From contig JAQXIB010000066.1 in NCBI GenBank assembly GCA_029007575.1, positions 1 through 16,918 on the forward strand: a stretch of 16,918 nucleotides of DNA, in the 5' to 3' direction. Below, piece by piece: positions 1 to 7,033 of the stretch. The notes below the pieces were generated by a model. That model worked only from the letters and a program-made list of their open reading frames with translations, did not search any database and was not told where the DNA came from. The number at the start of each line of letters is the position of its first letter. Position 1 is the stretch's first letter. The DNA comes from Clostridiales bacterium. GTDB taxonomy: Bacteria > Bacillota > Clostridia > Oscillospirales > Ruminococcaceae. The position numbers and the translations under genes are program-made.

Positions 1-1
1 A

Positions 2-109
2 ACCGCCGAAAACACCATGACGGTTAAATCGTTTGATAATTCTTTTGCTTATATTGATGATGGAGTCAAGATTCCTGTCGGTGCTGTATTTACTTTTAAA
101 GCAGAGTGA
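2..109 (+). CDS. C-terminal end of an unidentified protein (partial)
   Basis: The second reading frame is open from the left window edge to a TGA at 107-109 and gives 35 residues ending in VGAVFTFKAE. The 5' part lies outside the window. The tail alternates hydrophobic and polar residues, as in a beta-strand-rich domain, but no family can be recognised. An internal ATG at 17 has no ribosome binding site, so this is best read as the end of a longer gene. It is followed by about 250 bp of non-coding DNA and then a terminator. Confidence 0.5.
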   Translation, partial: TAENTMTVKSFDNSFAYIDDGVKIPVGAVFTFKAE

Positions 110-362
110 GTTTTTGCGGCTTTAAATAATGTTTACTAAACAATCCTTTAATTCGCATAAATACTGACTTTAAGTGGATTCAATACAAAAGACATACAGC
201 AAAGGATGCAGGTATTGCGTCTGTTCCACAAAAGAACACGTTTGCTACAGCTATGTCTTTGTAAGCGCAGACATCATGCCTTTTCTGTACCATCAGCCGC
301 AGGTTCAAGTCTTAAGCAAAATTGTTAATCTGCATCTTTTTCATTACCGATAGATATAAAAG
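110..362. other. Intergenic stretch with no recognised gene
   Basis: Stops occur often in all frames and no ribosome binding site precedes a useful start. A GGTTCAAGTC string at 302-311 resembles a tRNA T-loop but lacks a T-stem and an acceptor partner. No riboswitch or small RNA could be recognised. It may contain gene remnants, but nothing supports a specific identity. Confidence 0.4.
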
Positions 363-405
363 CCATTCATTCTAGGAAATTACCCGGAATGAATGGTTTT
401 TTGTT
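363..405 (+). terminator. Rho-independent terminator, probably bidirectional
   Basis: A perfect 10-bp stem (CCATTCATTC at 363-372, GAATGAATGG at 387-396) with a 14-nt loop is followed on the plus strand by a T-rich run. On the other strand it is followed by TTTTATA. It lies between the tail of the plus-strand gene and the convergent cupin gene, so it can serve both. Confidence 0.8.
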
Positions 406-426
406 TTTGTGTAGGTTGTAACTCTT

Positions 427-870
427 TCAATGATAATGTTCTTCTGACATTTCAGCAATTTCTTTCGTTTCCTGAATCGTCCCGAACGGATGCTGCGGCG
501 GCGCATAAATCGAATACAATTTTAGCGGCGTGTTTCCGACATTGACAATATTATGCCAGGTACCCGCCGGAACGATCACTGCGTAATCACCGTTAATGTT
601 TTGTCGGTATGTCAGATTGTTTTGTCTGTCTCCCATTTTTACAAAACCCTGACCGCTTTCCACGCGGATAAACTGATCTAAATGAGGATGCATCTCTAAA
701 CCGATATCTCCGCCAACTCTAATGCTCATCAAAGTCACCTGCAAATGTTCTCCTGTCCATAAAACAAACCGAAAGTTTCTGTTTGCTTTGGTCACTCTGT
801 CAATATTGATGGCCAACGGATACGGGCCGAAATCAGTAATATCCGCCGTACTCCTATAATCCATATTCAA
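427..870 (-). CDS. Small single-domain cupin protein
   Basis: A 147-residue protein consisting of one cupin beta-barrel. Cupin motif 1 is seen around residues 54-75 (HPH followed by QFIRVESGQG), with Gln where the usual metal-binding Glu would be expected. Motif 2 is clear as PAGTWHNIVN near residues 101-110. The histidines suggest a metal site. Small cupins of this type include sugar-binding, isomerase and oxygenase-like proteins, so the substrate cannot be given. The chosen start is TTG at 870 because AGGAG lies 9 nt upstream; the ATG two codons later is also possible. A TATAAT lies at 927-932 on this strand but its -35 is poor. The terminator at 363-405 follows the gene. No obvious functional partner is adjacent. 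Confidence 0.85.
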   Translation of the reverse strand: MNMDYRSTADITDFGPYPLAINIDRVTKANRNFRFVLWTGEHLQVTLMSIRVGGDIGLEMHPHLDQFIRVESGQGFVKMGDRQNNLTYRQNINGDYAVIVPAGTWHNIVNVGNTPLKLYSIYAPPQHPFGTIQETKEIAEMSEEHYH

Positions 871-972
871 ACAAATCCACTCCTTTTCTGCTATACCACA
901 GATTTCATCCTGTGTTTGCGTATCATATTATATGAATTGGAAGCTATATTGGTGTGTATCCCAGAAAAGCGG

Positions 973-1010
973 AACAGGCGGCATACGACTGATTGCGTAT
1001 GCCGCCTGTT
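973..1010 (-). terminator. Strong hairpin terminator after hflX
   Basis: A perfect 15-bp stem (AACAGGCGGCATACG at 973-987, its complement at 996-1010) with an 8-nt loop lies 15 bp beyond the hflX stop. On the minus strand it is followed by a short CTTTTC stretch, so the stem is strong but the U-tract weak. It also insulates the cupin gene from hflX transcription. Confidence 0.75.
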
Positions 1011-1024
1011 TCTGATTTGGCTTT

Positions 1025-2272
1025 TTATGGTACAATATAATCTTGCACAACATGAAATAATTCGGGAACAATGAGTCCATCCACAACAATTCCCTGTTCG
1101 GTAAATTCTTCTGCGTAAATTTTGCCGGTATCCCGGATCCGTGCAACCAGATTTCCCTTATCATAGGGGAGCAAAAGCTTCCGGCGTTTCAGTTGGCTCG
1201 GTAATACTTCTACCATTTTTTGCAGAAGTGCATCCAATCCGTAACCGGTTTTAGCGCTGATTGCCACACAATTTTCCTCCGCTGAAAAAACCGGAAATTC
1301 TGCCAAACGGTCACATTTATTAAACACCTTGATGACCGGAATATCACCGCATCCCAATTCTCCCAACAACTGCTCAGTAACTTCGATCTGCTCCATAATA
1401 TCATCGTTGGAAGCATCGCACACATGCAGAATCAAATCAGCATTGGAGGCTTCCTCTAAAGTGGAGCGAAATGCCTCTACCAAATGATGAGGCAAACGCC
1501 GAATCAATCCGACGGTATCAATCAGCAGCACGTTACGATCATCCGGCAAGCTCAGCGAGCGCGCAGTCGGATCCAGCGTTGCAAAAAGTTTATTCTCTGC
1601 CAGCACACCGGCATCGGTCAGCGCATTGAGCAATGTGGATTTTCCCGCATTGGTATATCCGACAATTGCCACCGAAACAACATTGTCTTTTTTCCGGCGC
1701 TGTCTGCGTAAGCTGCGTTGTTTTTCCACCTCTGCCAGTTCTTCTTCCAAAGTGTGAATCCTACGGCGAATATGCCGTTTATCCGATTCCAGTCTAGTTT
1801 CTCCGGGGCCTCTTGTTCCGATACCTCCTCCTAATCGGGACATCACGGTTCCCATACCTGCCAAGCGTGGCAGCCTGTATTTTTGCTGTGCCAGCTCCAC
1901 TTGTAGCCGACCTTCTTTGGAGCGGGCGCGCATAGCAAAAATATCCAGTATCAAGGTCGTTCTGTCTATCGCTCTCACCTGCGTCATTTCTTCAATATTG
2001 CGGGTTTGCGTCGCCGTCAGTTCATTGTCAAATATCAGCAATTCGGTTTCATTCTCTTTGCAAAACGAGGCGATTTCTTCCAGTCGCCCCGCCCCGATAC
2101 AAGTTGCTTTATCATATACTTCCCGGCGCTGAATGACCTTCGCCTGCACTTCGGCTTGGGCAGTTTTTGCTAATTCTTCCAACTCAAGCAGAGATTGATC
2201 GGGATCATATTCTCCTAAATCCACACAGACCAATACCGCTTTTGTCCATTCTTCCTGTTTGATATCATACAT
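1025..2272 (-). CDS. hflX: GTPase HflX (ribosome-splitting/rescue factor)
   Basis: A 415-residue HflX-family GTPase. HflX binds the 50S subunit and splits stalled or hibernating 70S ribosomes; some homologues give macrolide/lincosamide tolerance. The N-terminal HflX domain occupies about residues 10-195 and ends in the family signature GPGETRLESDKRH (155-167) and a basic helical linker. The G domain follows: G1 GYTNAGKST (205-213), G2 around ATLDPT (231-236), G3 DTVG (252-255), G4 NKCD (318-321), G5 SAKTG (339-343). Length and order fit the family. Start ATG at 2272 is the only in-frame choice before a stop; its Shine-Dalgarno (GAGATAAG) is weak. A promoter lies at 2386-2415, leaving a leader of about 107 nt with a short ORF and alternative pairings. 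The gene is probably monocistronic. Confidence 0.97.
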   Translation of the reverse strand: MYDIKQEEWTKAVLVCVDLGEYDPDQSLLELEELAKTAQAEVQAKVIQRREVYDKATCIGAGRLEEIASFCKENETELLIFDNELTATQTRNIEEMTQVRAIDRTTLILDIFAMRARSKEGRLQVELAQQKYRLPRLAGMGTVMSRLGGGIGTRGPGETRLESDKRHIRRRIHTLEEELAEVEKQRSLRRQRRKKDNVVSVAIVGYTNAGKSTLLNALTDAGVLAENKLFATLDPTARSLSLPDDRNVLLIDTVGLIRRLPHHLVEAFRSTLEEASNADLILHVCDASNDDIMEQIEVTEQLLGELGCGDIPVIKVFNKCDRLAEFPVFSAEENCVAISAKTGYGLDALLQKMVEVLPSQLKRRKLLLPYDKGNLVARIRDTGKIYAEEFTEQGIVVDGLIVPELFHVVQDYIVP

Positions 2273-2379
2273 ATACTTATCTCAATTTGTCCTGATGACA
2301 AATAATCCTTTCGTAATGATATAACCATAAATTTGTTAGAACATGCGCATTTCGATCATTCCCCTTTCGGTCGGCTTTC
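2273..2379 (-). promoter_or_regulatory. hflX 5' leader with very short ORF and alternative hairpins (candidate attenuator)
   Basis: Read on the minus strand, the leader has AAAGGGG at 2367-2361, then overlapping in-frame starts at 2359 (MIEMRMF) and 2350 (MRMF), ending in TAA at 2338-2336. The inner ATG is 10 nt from the purine run. ACAAAT at 2336-2331, overlapping the stop, can pair with ATTTGT at 2303-2298. That same segment can instead form a 7-bp hairpin with GACAAAT at 2291-2285, just before the hflX start. Mutually exclusive pairing around a mini-ORF is the layout of translation attenuators. The stems are AT-rich and short, no terminator U-tract is seen, and function is inferred only. 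Confidence 0.35.
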
Positions 2380-2385
2380 AAGTCT

Positions 2386-2415
2386 ATTATATAGGATTTA
2401 CTGAAGCAAAGTCAA
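2386..2415 (-). promoter_or_regulatory. Promoter of hflX
   Basis: On the minus strand TTGACT (2415-2410) and TATAAT (2391-2386) are separated by 18 bp. The -10 is full consensus and the -35 matches five of six positions. The predicted start near 2379 gives a leader of about 107 nt before the hflX ATG. Confidence 0.7.
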
Positions 2416-2460
2416 TCATCCCCTAAAAATAATCAATTGTAAAGTCCGGCAATCCATGTT

Positions 2461-2609
2461 ATAATAACCTTGGAATACACGAAATCAAAGATTTCGAATC
2501 TCGCTTTCAGCCGAGCGGGGCTTTGCACGGTTTCGGCTTTGCCGAAATGTCGCCGATCATATTTGGCGGCAAGAGCAAAGCAAAACACCGTTCGCTCAAA
2601 GCGGCGGTG
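2461..2609. repeat. Structured intergenic repeat, copy 1 (149 bp)
   Basis: This unit recurs at 2706-2854 without gaps and with roughly 15 differences (about 90% identity by eye). It holds a chain of hairpins: CGAAATC-AAA-GATTTCG (2480-2496); TTTCGGC-TTT-GCCGAAA (2531-2547); CGCC/GGCG (2551-2568). An outer stem GCTTTGC/GCAAAGC (2520-2526 with 2575-2581) encloses the last two. A final nested hairpin uses AACACCG/CGGTGTT (2584-2611) around CGCT-CAA-AGCG. Reading frames through it look like by-products of the palindromes. It resembles a dispersed non-coding repeat, but the rest of the genome is needed to prove that. Confidence 0.75.
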
Positions 2610-2610
2610 T

Positions 2611-2705
2611 TAATAACCATTGGAACGTGACCGAAATCAGAGATTTCGAACGTTCTCAAGAACATTGTTATGCCGCTCCACTTCGTTACGCGAAATGTTT
2701 GCATA
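2611..2705. repeat. Partial/variant repeat unit between the two full copies
   Basis: It begins with the same TAATAACC...TTGGAA entry as the full copies. It carries the same palindrome with a changed loop, CGAAATC-AGA-GATTTCG (2632-2648), flanked by a further pairing of GAACG (2623-2627) with CGTTC (2651-2655). The second half diverges from the full copies. It looks like a second subtype of the same element. Confidence 0.55.
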
Positions 2706-2854
2706 ATAATAACCTTGGAATACACGAAATCGAAGATTTCGAATCTCGCTTTCAGTCGAGTGGGGCGTTGCACGGTTTCGGCTCTGACGAAATGCCGCCG
2801 GTCATCTTTGGCGACAAGGGCGAAGCAAAACACCATCCGCTAAAAGCGGCGGTG
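2706..2854. repeat. Structured intergenic repeat, copy 2 (149 bp)
   Basis: Direct, ungapped copy of 2461-2609. The first palindrome survives as CGAAATC-GAA-GATTTCG. The second is reduced to TTTCG/CGAAA after changes in its inner pairs. In the last hairpin the inner stem is CCGC/GCGG instead of CGCT/AGCG, so a hairpin is kept by shifted pairing. The mixture of kept and lost pairs suggests an older or relaxed copy. Confidence 0.75.
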
Positions 2855-3060
2855 GAGCGTGCCGACAAAGTCGACAACGCTCTCGAAGGACAAACGCAAT
2901 CACTGCGGCAAAGCCTTGTTCTGTGTTTTTCCTCCGATACCACCTTTTCAACGAAAACCAGCTCCGCAAACGGCTTTGCCGTTGCTCACCGCTGATTTTC
3001 TTTTCAAAGAGTCACTGCGGCGGCACATGTCCGCCTACGTGACAAATTTTAAAATTTATA
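2855..3060. repeat. Further hairpin-rich non-coding DNA following copy 2
   Basis: This stretch continues the style of the repeat block. GAGCGT/ACGCTC (2855-2860 with 2877-2882) encloses CGAC-AAA-GTCG (2863-2873). AACGGC-TTT-GCCGTT lies at 2969-2983. GGCGG/CCGCC with an outer GTCAC/GTGAC lies at 3011-3043 and is followed by an AT-rich run. It is unique within the window. Open frames through it lack ribosome binding sites and are judged non-coding. Confidence 0.5.
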
Positions 3061-3090
3061 GTTTTTTGACAGGCTGGACCGTACGCTTAC

Positions 3091-3111
3091 AAGCGGCGGT
3101 GTTAATAACCA
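3091..3111. repeat. 21-bp exact repeat at the edge of the block, just before cobO
   Basis: An exact copy of the junction at 2599-2619, where full copy 1 meets the variant unit, containing GCGGCGGTG followed by TTAATAACC. Its reappearance 20 bp before the cobO start marks the right boundary of the repeat block. The block may therefore have grown by insertion or unequal exchange between such junctions. Confidence 0.6.
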
Positions 3112-3130
3112 GAAAGGATTGATGATATAA

Positions 3131-3661
3131 ATGTCAAAGCAGGGGTTGACGCATATTTATTGCGGAGATGGCAAAGGAAAAACCACCGCCGCGATCGGAT
3201 TGTCCGTTCGCGCTTTAGGCAGAGATTATCGAGTTATATTCCTGCAATTTCTGAAATGGCAGGAAACCGGTGAAATTTCCGCTCTGCAAAATTTTAAAAA
3301 CCTAACGATTGTCAGAGGTGAAAACCTTGTTCATAAGTTTACATGGAATTTGACCAGTGAGGAAAAAGAGCAACTGATCCAAACGCACAACGAAATGTTC
3401 CGACACGCCATATCTCTGTGTACCTCCGATCGATGCCTGCTTGTCATGGATGAATTGGTCGGGACCTATGACATGAATCTAATTGACCGGAACATGGTGC
3501 TTGATTTTTTACAGCACAAACCCAAAAATTTAGAAATTGTCATGACCGGCAGAAATCCGGCGGAGGAGCTGCTGAACATAGCGGATTACGTTTCCGAAAT
3601 CAAAAAAATCAAGCATCCGATGGACCAAGGTATTATCGCCAGAGAAGGCATCGAAATGTAG
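3131..3661 (+). CDS. cobO: ATP:corrinoid adenosyltransferase (BtuR/CobO/CobP family)
   Basis: A 176-residue P-loop protein of the family that moves the 5'-deoxyadenosyl group of ATP to cob(I)alamin or cobinamide, giving the coenzyme form of B12. The phosphate-binding loop is GDGKGKTT at residues 12-19. The LLVMDEL stretch follows, then MTGRNPAEEL and the typical C-terminal HPMDQGIIAREGIE. Length is normal. The start is ATG at 3131 with AAAGGA 12 nt upstream. No other cobalamin gene and no recognisable cobalamin riboswitch lie nearby, so this could serve salvage of imported corrinoids rather than synthesis. rmuC begins 68 bp downstream on the same strand and may be co-transcribed. A TTGACA at 3066-3071 with TACAAG 16 bp later is a possible weak promoter. 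Confidence 0.93.
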   Translation: MSKQGLTHIYCGDGKGKTTAAIGLSVRALGRDYRVIFLQFLKWQETGEISALQNFKNLTIVRGENLVHKFTWNLTSEEKEQLIQTHNEMFRHAISLCTSDRCLLVMDELVGTYDMNLIDRNMVLDFLQHKPKNLEIVMTGRNPAEELLNIADYVSEIKKIKHPMDQGIIAREGIEM

Positions 3662-3729
3662 AAAAAGCCATAATTTTCTCTCCTGTTTAAACCGGAATTG
3701 GTCGTAAAAAGAAAGGACATTGATTCATC

Positions 3730-5121
3730 ATGGAACTATACTTGCTCATTGCAGTCATGATACTGCTTGTCATCAATTTAATTGTTTTGCTCATACAAGG
3801 CAAAAACCTAAAACGCAACGATTCCGCAAAGATGATTGCGGAATTTGACCGCCTGAAAGAAGATACCGAAAACAGTCAAAGACGGCTTCGTCAGGAACTA
3901 ACGGAAACCACGCAGAATTCCGTAAAATCTTTAGGCAGCATGCTTTCGGACAATCAACAGCTTGCCGGAGCCGCACAAAGCAAAAAAATTGAAGAGGTCG
4001 GAAAAAATACCGTGGAACGTTTGGACTCCATTCACAGCGGTATTTCCCGCCAATTAAGTCAGATGAGTACCGCGACCGAGGACCGACTGAAAACCTTTTC
4101 CATCGAAAATGAAAAAAAGCTGGAAAATATCCGTCAAACGGTTGAAACAAAGCTGACCTATATCCAAAATGACAATAATCAAAAATTAGATGAGATGCGA
4201 AAAATCGTAGACGAAAAGCTGCAAAAAACACTGGAGGACAGAATGACGCAATCCTTCCGTTTGGTAAATGAACGTTTGGAGCAGGTCTATAAAGGATTGG
4301 GCGAAATGCAGACGCTTGCATCGGGTGTCGGTGATCTGAAAAAGGTGTTATCCAATGTAAAGACCCGCGGCATTTTGGGCGAGATCCAGCTCGGCGCGAT
4401 ACTGGAAGAAATCCTTGCTCCGGAGCAATATGACGTAAACGTCATCACCAAAAAAGGAAGCAAAAACCCGGTTGAGTTTGCCATTAAGCTTCCCACCGAA
4501 GATGACAAGCACATCTATCTGCCGATCGATTCCAAATTCCCGAGCGATGTGTACGAGAATCTGGTAGACGCTTATGAAAACGGCTCCAAAGAACAGATCG
4601 ATGACGCCGTCAAACAATTGAAAGCACGGATTCGCAGCTTTGCCAAAGATATCAGCGACAAATATATCGATTCACCGAATACTACCGATTTTGCAATTAT
4701 GTTTCTTCCGTTTGAAGGACTGTATGCTGAAGTTGTCAATCGAGGAATGGTCGAATCCTTACAGCGTGATTTCAAAATCAACGTAGCCGGGCCGAGTACG
4801 ATGGCAGCGCTGCTCAACAGTCTGCAAATGGGCTTCAAAACCTTTGCCATTCAGAAACGAAGCGGTGAAGTGTGGAACGTGCTGGGAGCTGTCAAAACCG
4901 AATTTGATAAATTCGGAGAGGTCCTTGCGGCAATACAGCAGCGTTTGGAACAGGCAAATAACGAATTAGACAAACTGGTCGGGGTCAGAACCCGACAGAT
5001 TCAGCGAAAGCTGAAAAATATTACCGCTTTGAACCAGCAACAGACTGATTTGATTTTACCCTCGACAGAGGATCTGCTTGCAGAAGATACCGTTGATGAC
5101 GCGGTCGACTCCAATATTTGA
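3730..5121 (+). CDS. rmuC: DNA recombination protein RmuC
   Basis: A 463-residue RmuC-family protein. RmuC proteins limit recombination at inverted repeats and have a predicted PD-(D/E)XK nuclease-like core. Residues 1-22 form one N-terminal membrane helix (hydrophobic, from ELYLLIAVM on). Residues about 30-195 are charged and heptad-like, typical of the long coiled coil. The conserved core follows: GEIQLGAILEEIL at 217-229, VEF with Glu249, and LPIDSKFP at 264-271 supplying Asp267 and Lys269. The C-terminus is acidic. Start ATG at 3730 has AAAGGA 12 nt upstream. It sits between cobO and trxB. The family's link to inverted repeats is worth noting beside the palindrome-rich block upstream, but a functional link is not shown. 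Confidence 0.95.
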   Translation: MELYLLIAVMILLVINLIVLLIQGKNLKRNDSAKMIAEFDRLKEDTENSQRRLRQELTETTQNSVKSLGSMLSDNQQLAGAAQSKKIEEVGKNTVERLDSIHSGISRQLSQMSTATEDRLKTFSIENEKKLENIRQTVETKLTYIQNDNNQKLDEMRKIVDEKLQKTLEDRMTQSFRLVNERLEQVYKGLGEMQTLASGVGDLKKVLSNVKTRGILGEIQLGAILEEILAPEQYDVNVITKKGSKNPVEFAIKLPTEDDKHIYLPIDSKFPSDVYENLVDAYENGSKEQIDDAVKQLKARIRSFAKDISDKYIDSPNTTDFAIMFLPFEGLYAEVVNRGMVESLQRDFKINVAGPSTMAALLNSLQMGFKTFAIQKRSGEVWNVLGAVKTEFDKFGEVLAAIQQRLEQANNELDKLVGVRTRQIQRKLKNITALNQQQTDLILPSTEDLLAEDTVDDAVDSNI

Positions 5122-5235
5122 CAAAAGTCTTTTCTGCCTGTAAAATAATATCCGAAGCATTCAATTCAATAATAAAAAAGACCTTTCTGCTTAAAATAAA
5201 CTCAGACACTTTTCCCGAAAGGAATGATGAATATA

Positions 5236-6144
5236 ATGTATGATATGATTATATTGGGCGCCGGTACCGCCGGGTTATCCGCCGCGATCTATGGCGTGCG
5301 CTCCGGATTATCGGTGCTTGTGATCGAAAAGAATATCCACGGCGGGCAGATTCTAAACACGCCGGATGTGGAAAACTACCCCGGTATTTTAAAAATTTCC
5401 GGATTTGAATTTGTTGAAAACCTATACAATCAGGTCATCTCACTTGGTGTAAAAGTCGTATATGAAACCATAAAAGGATTGGATCTGCGTCCGGCTGTTA
5501 AGACGATAGTTACCTCGCAAAAAGACTATCAGGCCAAAACCGTCATTATTGCCAACGGAGCAAAGCATCGACATCTGAACTGCCCCGGAGAAGAAAAATT
5601 CGCGGGCAAGGGCGTATCATATTGTGCAACCTGCGACGGCGCTTTTTTCCGTAATCAGGATGTATGCGTTATAGGCGGCGGCAACACGGCATTGCAGGAC
5701 GCATTGTATCTGGCCAACAACTGCCGAAAAGTATACTTGATCCTTCGCGGCAACGAATTTCGGGCAAATAAAATCAATGTCACTGCGGTCAAATCCCGCA
5801 GCAACATTGAAATTATCTATAATCATACCGTAGAGGAAATTGTCGGCGACAACGCGGTAACCGGCATCACGATTCGGAACAATGCCATGTATCACAATCA
5901 AACCTTGCAGGTCAGCGGTGTATTTGTCGCCATCGGCGCCGAGCCCCAAAACCAGATGTTTGCGAACATGATACGTTTAGATTCTGCGGGATATATTGTT
6001 GCCGGTGAGGATTGCAAAACCAACTTAGCGGGAGTATTTGCTGCCGGCGATACCCGTACCAAAAAGGTAAGACAGCTCGTAACCGCAGCCGCAGACGGCG
6101 CAGTAGCGGCTACCGAAGCCGCACAGTATTGTGCTACGGTATAA
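5236..6144 (+). CDS. trxB: Thioredoxin reductase-like flavoprotein
   Basis: A 302-residue low-molecular-weight thioredoxin reductase. FAD site GAGTAGL (8-14), redox-active CATC (Cys130, Cys133), nucleotide-binding GGGNTA (147-152) and the C-terminal FAD motif AGDTR are present in the usual order. At the place where NADPH-using members have HRRxxFR this protein has LRGNEFR, so one of the arginines that hold the NADPH 2'-phosphate is replaced by Gly. The coenzyme may therefore differ. ATG codons occur at 5224, 5227 and 5236. The last is preferred because AAAGGA ends 12 nt before it, as for cobO and rmuC, and MYDMIILGAG is the normal family N-terminus. No thioredoxin gene is adjacent. The gene follows rmuC by about 100 bp. 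Confidence 0.93.
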   Translation: MYDMIILGAGTAGLSAAIYGVRSGLSVLVIEKNIHGGQILNTPDVENYPGILKISGFEFVENLYNQVISLGVKVVYETIKGLDLRPAVKTIVTSQKDYQAKTVIIANGAKHRHLNCPGEEKFAGKGVSYCATCDGAFFRNQDVCVIGGGNTALQDALYLANNCRKVYLILRGNEFRANKINVTAVKSRSNIEIIYNHTVEEIVGDNAVTGITIRNNAMYHNQTLQVSGVFVAIGAEPQNQMFANMIRLDSAGYIVAGEDCKTNLAGVFAAGDTRTKKVRQLVTAAADGAVAATEAAQYCATV

Positions 6145-6184
6145 TACATCCGATTGACATTGTATTGGACAGGAGAATAGAGAT

Positions 6185-6448
6185 ATGAAGATAAAGCACA
6201 AAAAGACCTTTATCCTCAGTGTCGTAATCATTCTGCTTATCGTGACAGGAATCATTGTAAGCACTATATTATATTTTCAAACACGTTTTTACACAAAAGA
6301 ACGAATTACCGGTACTTTTGAAATGGTTGTAAGCGGAGCAGAATATCATCCCGAAGAAGAGTTTTGGGAGTATGAAAACAGCGGCACGCAACGTTTAAGC
6401 AATGATGGAGCAGGAAAGTTTAATCTTGATAAAGTTGCTGAAAAATAA
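6185..6448 (+). CDS. Small single-pass membrane protein, unknown function
   Basis: An 87-residue protein with a basic start (MKIKHKK), one strongly hydrophobic segment (about residues 9-30) and a short charged outside part containing EYHPEEEFWEYE. AGGAG lies 9 nt before the ATG, and the gene starts 40 bp after trxB, so it may be co-transcribed. No family is recognised. The soluble part is short and ends in a low-complexity Gly/Asn/Lys run, so it may be the truncated remnant of a longer anchored lipoprotein-like protein. The DNA downstream becomes very AT-rich. Confidence 0.6.
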   Translation: MKIKHKKTFILSVVIILLIVTGIIVSTILYFQTRFYTKERITGTFEMVVSGAEYHPEEEFWEYENSGTQRLSNDGAGKFNLDKVAEK

Positions 6449-6576
6449 AAAATTATTTATGATTATGCTTTTTAATAATATTTATTACTAATTGAATTTT
6501 TACTAATTTCTGGAACGCTGAAACATAGGACACATTTATGAAACAACAAGATATTGGCATAGAAAGGAATAGTAAA

Positions 6577-7026
6577 ATGAAATTTTTAAAATTATTGGTC
6601 TTTGTTTTTTGCCTTTGGTTTATGTTATGTGGCTGTAAAATGTGCAGAACTCTATATGACGGTCAAAGACCAAATGATTACCCAAACACAAGATGGGTTT
6701 CAAAAGAGCCGGATATCTATTTTGAAGTATCTGATGTTCCTGGACAGTTATGTTATGGGAAATTAGTCAAAGACGGAAAGACAATTGACATTAAGGTGGA
6801 TTTCAGTCTTGATACAGATGTGTATGTCATGATTAATGATGGCGTGGGTACTAGGACTGACGAGAATTTTTTATTTAAAGGATATTGTAAATTTTCAGAG
6901 ACAAAGTTGGTTATAACAATTGAGGGAAATCCTGAGAATTATGGGAATTATTATTTTGGAGAAGATGTAAAAAAGATCACATTTATCCGTGAAGAACTTC
7001 CCGATGTTGTTTCCGATAATGAGTGA
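6577..7026 (+). CDS. Predicted lipoprotein, unknown function
   Basis: A 149-residue secreted protein. Residues 1-20 form a signal peptide with lipobox LCGC, so Cys20 is the predicted lipidated residue on the outer face of the membrane. The mature part is beta-strand-like and holds RWVSKEPDIYFEV near residues 38-50, a pattern common in small uncharacterised Clostridia lipoproteins. Start ATG at 6577 has AAAGGA 8 nt upstream; the in-frame ATG at 6538 has no such site and would spoil the signal peptide. Codon use is markedly richer in A and T than in flanking genes, which suggests recent acquisition or a fast-evolving accessory gene. A terminator follows 8 bp after the stop. Confidence 0.75.
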   Translation: MKFLKLLVFVFCLWFMLCGCKMCRTLYDGQRPNDYPNTRWVSKEPDIYFEVSDVPGQLCYGKLVKDGKTIDIKVDFSLDTDVYVMINDGVGTRTDENFLFKGYCKFSETKLVITIEGNPENYGNYYFGEDVKKITFIREELPDVVSDNE

Positions 7027-7033
7027 ATTTTGT

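Noticed and set aside
302..311. tRNA-like GGTTCAAGTC
   Set aside because: The surrounding bases do not form a T-stem, and no acceptor, D or anticodon arms could be found.
1025..1050. TACAATATAAT-like -10 string on the plus strand
   Set aside because: It lies within the 3' end of hflX, with no plus-strand gene downstream and no suitable -35.
2461..2854. CRISPR array
   Set aside because: The repeated units are about 149 bp, two full copies only, with no regular short repeat and unique spacer pattern and no cas genes.
2507..3122. Several overlapping open frames on both strands within the repeat block (60-120 codons)
   Set aside because: They run through palindromic repeats, share no ribosome binding sites, encode composition-biased peptides and overlap each other on both strands. 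They are best explained as by-products of repeated, stop-poor DNA.
2400..3130. Cobalamin riboswitch upstream of cobO
   Set aside because: The conserved B12-box and core strings could not be seen on the plus strand; GTCACTG at 3011-3017 is only superficially similar and lies within a different hairpin.
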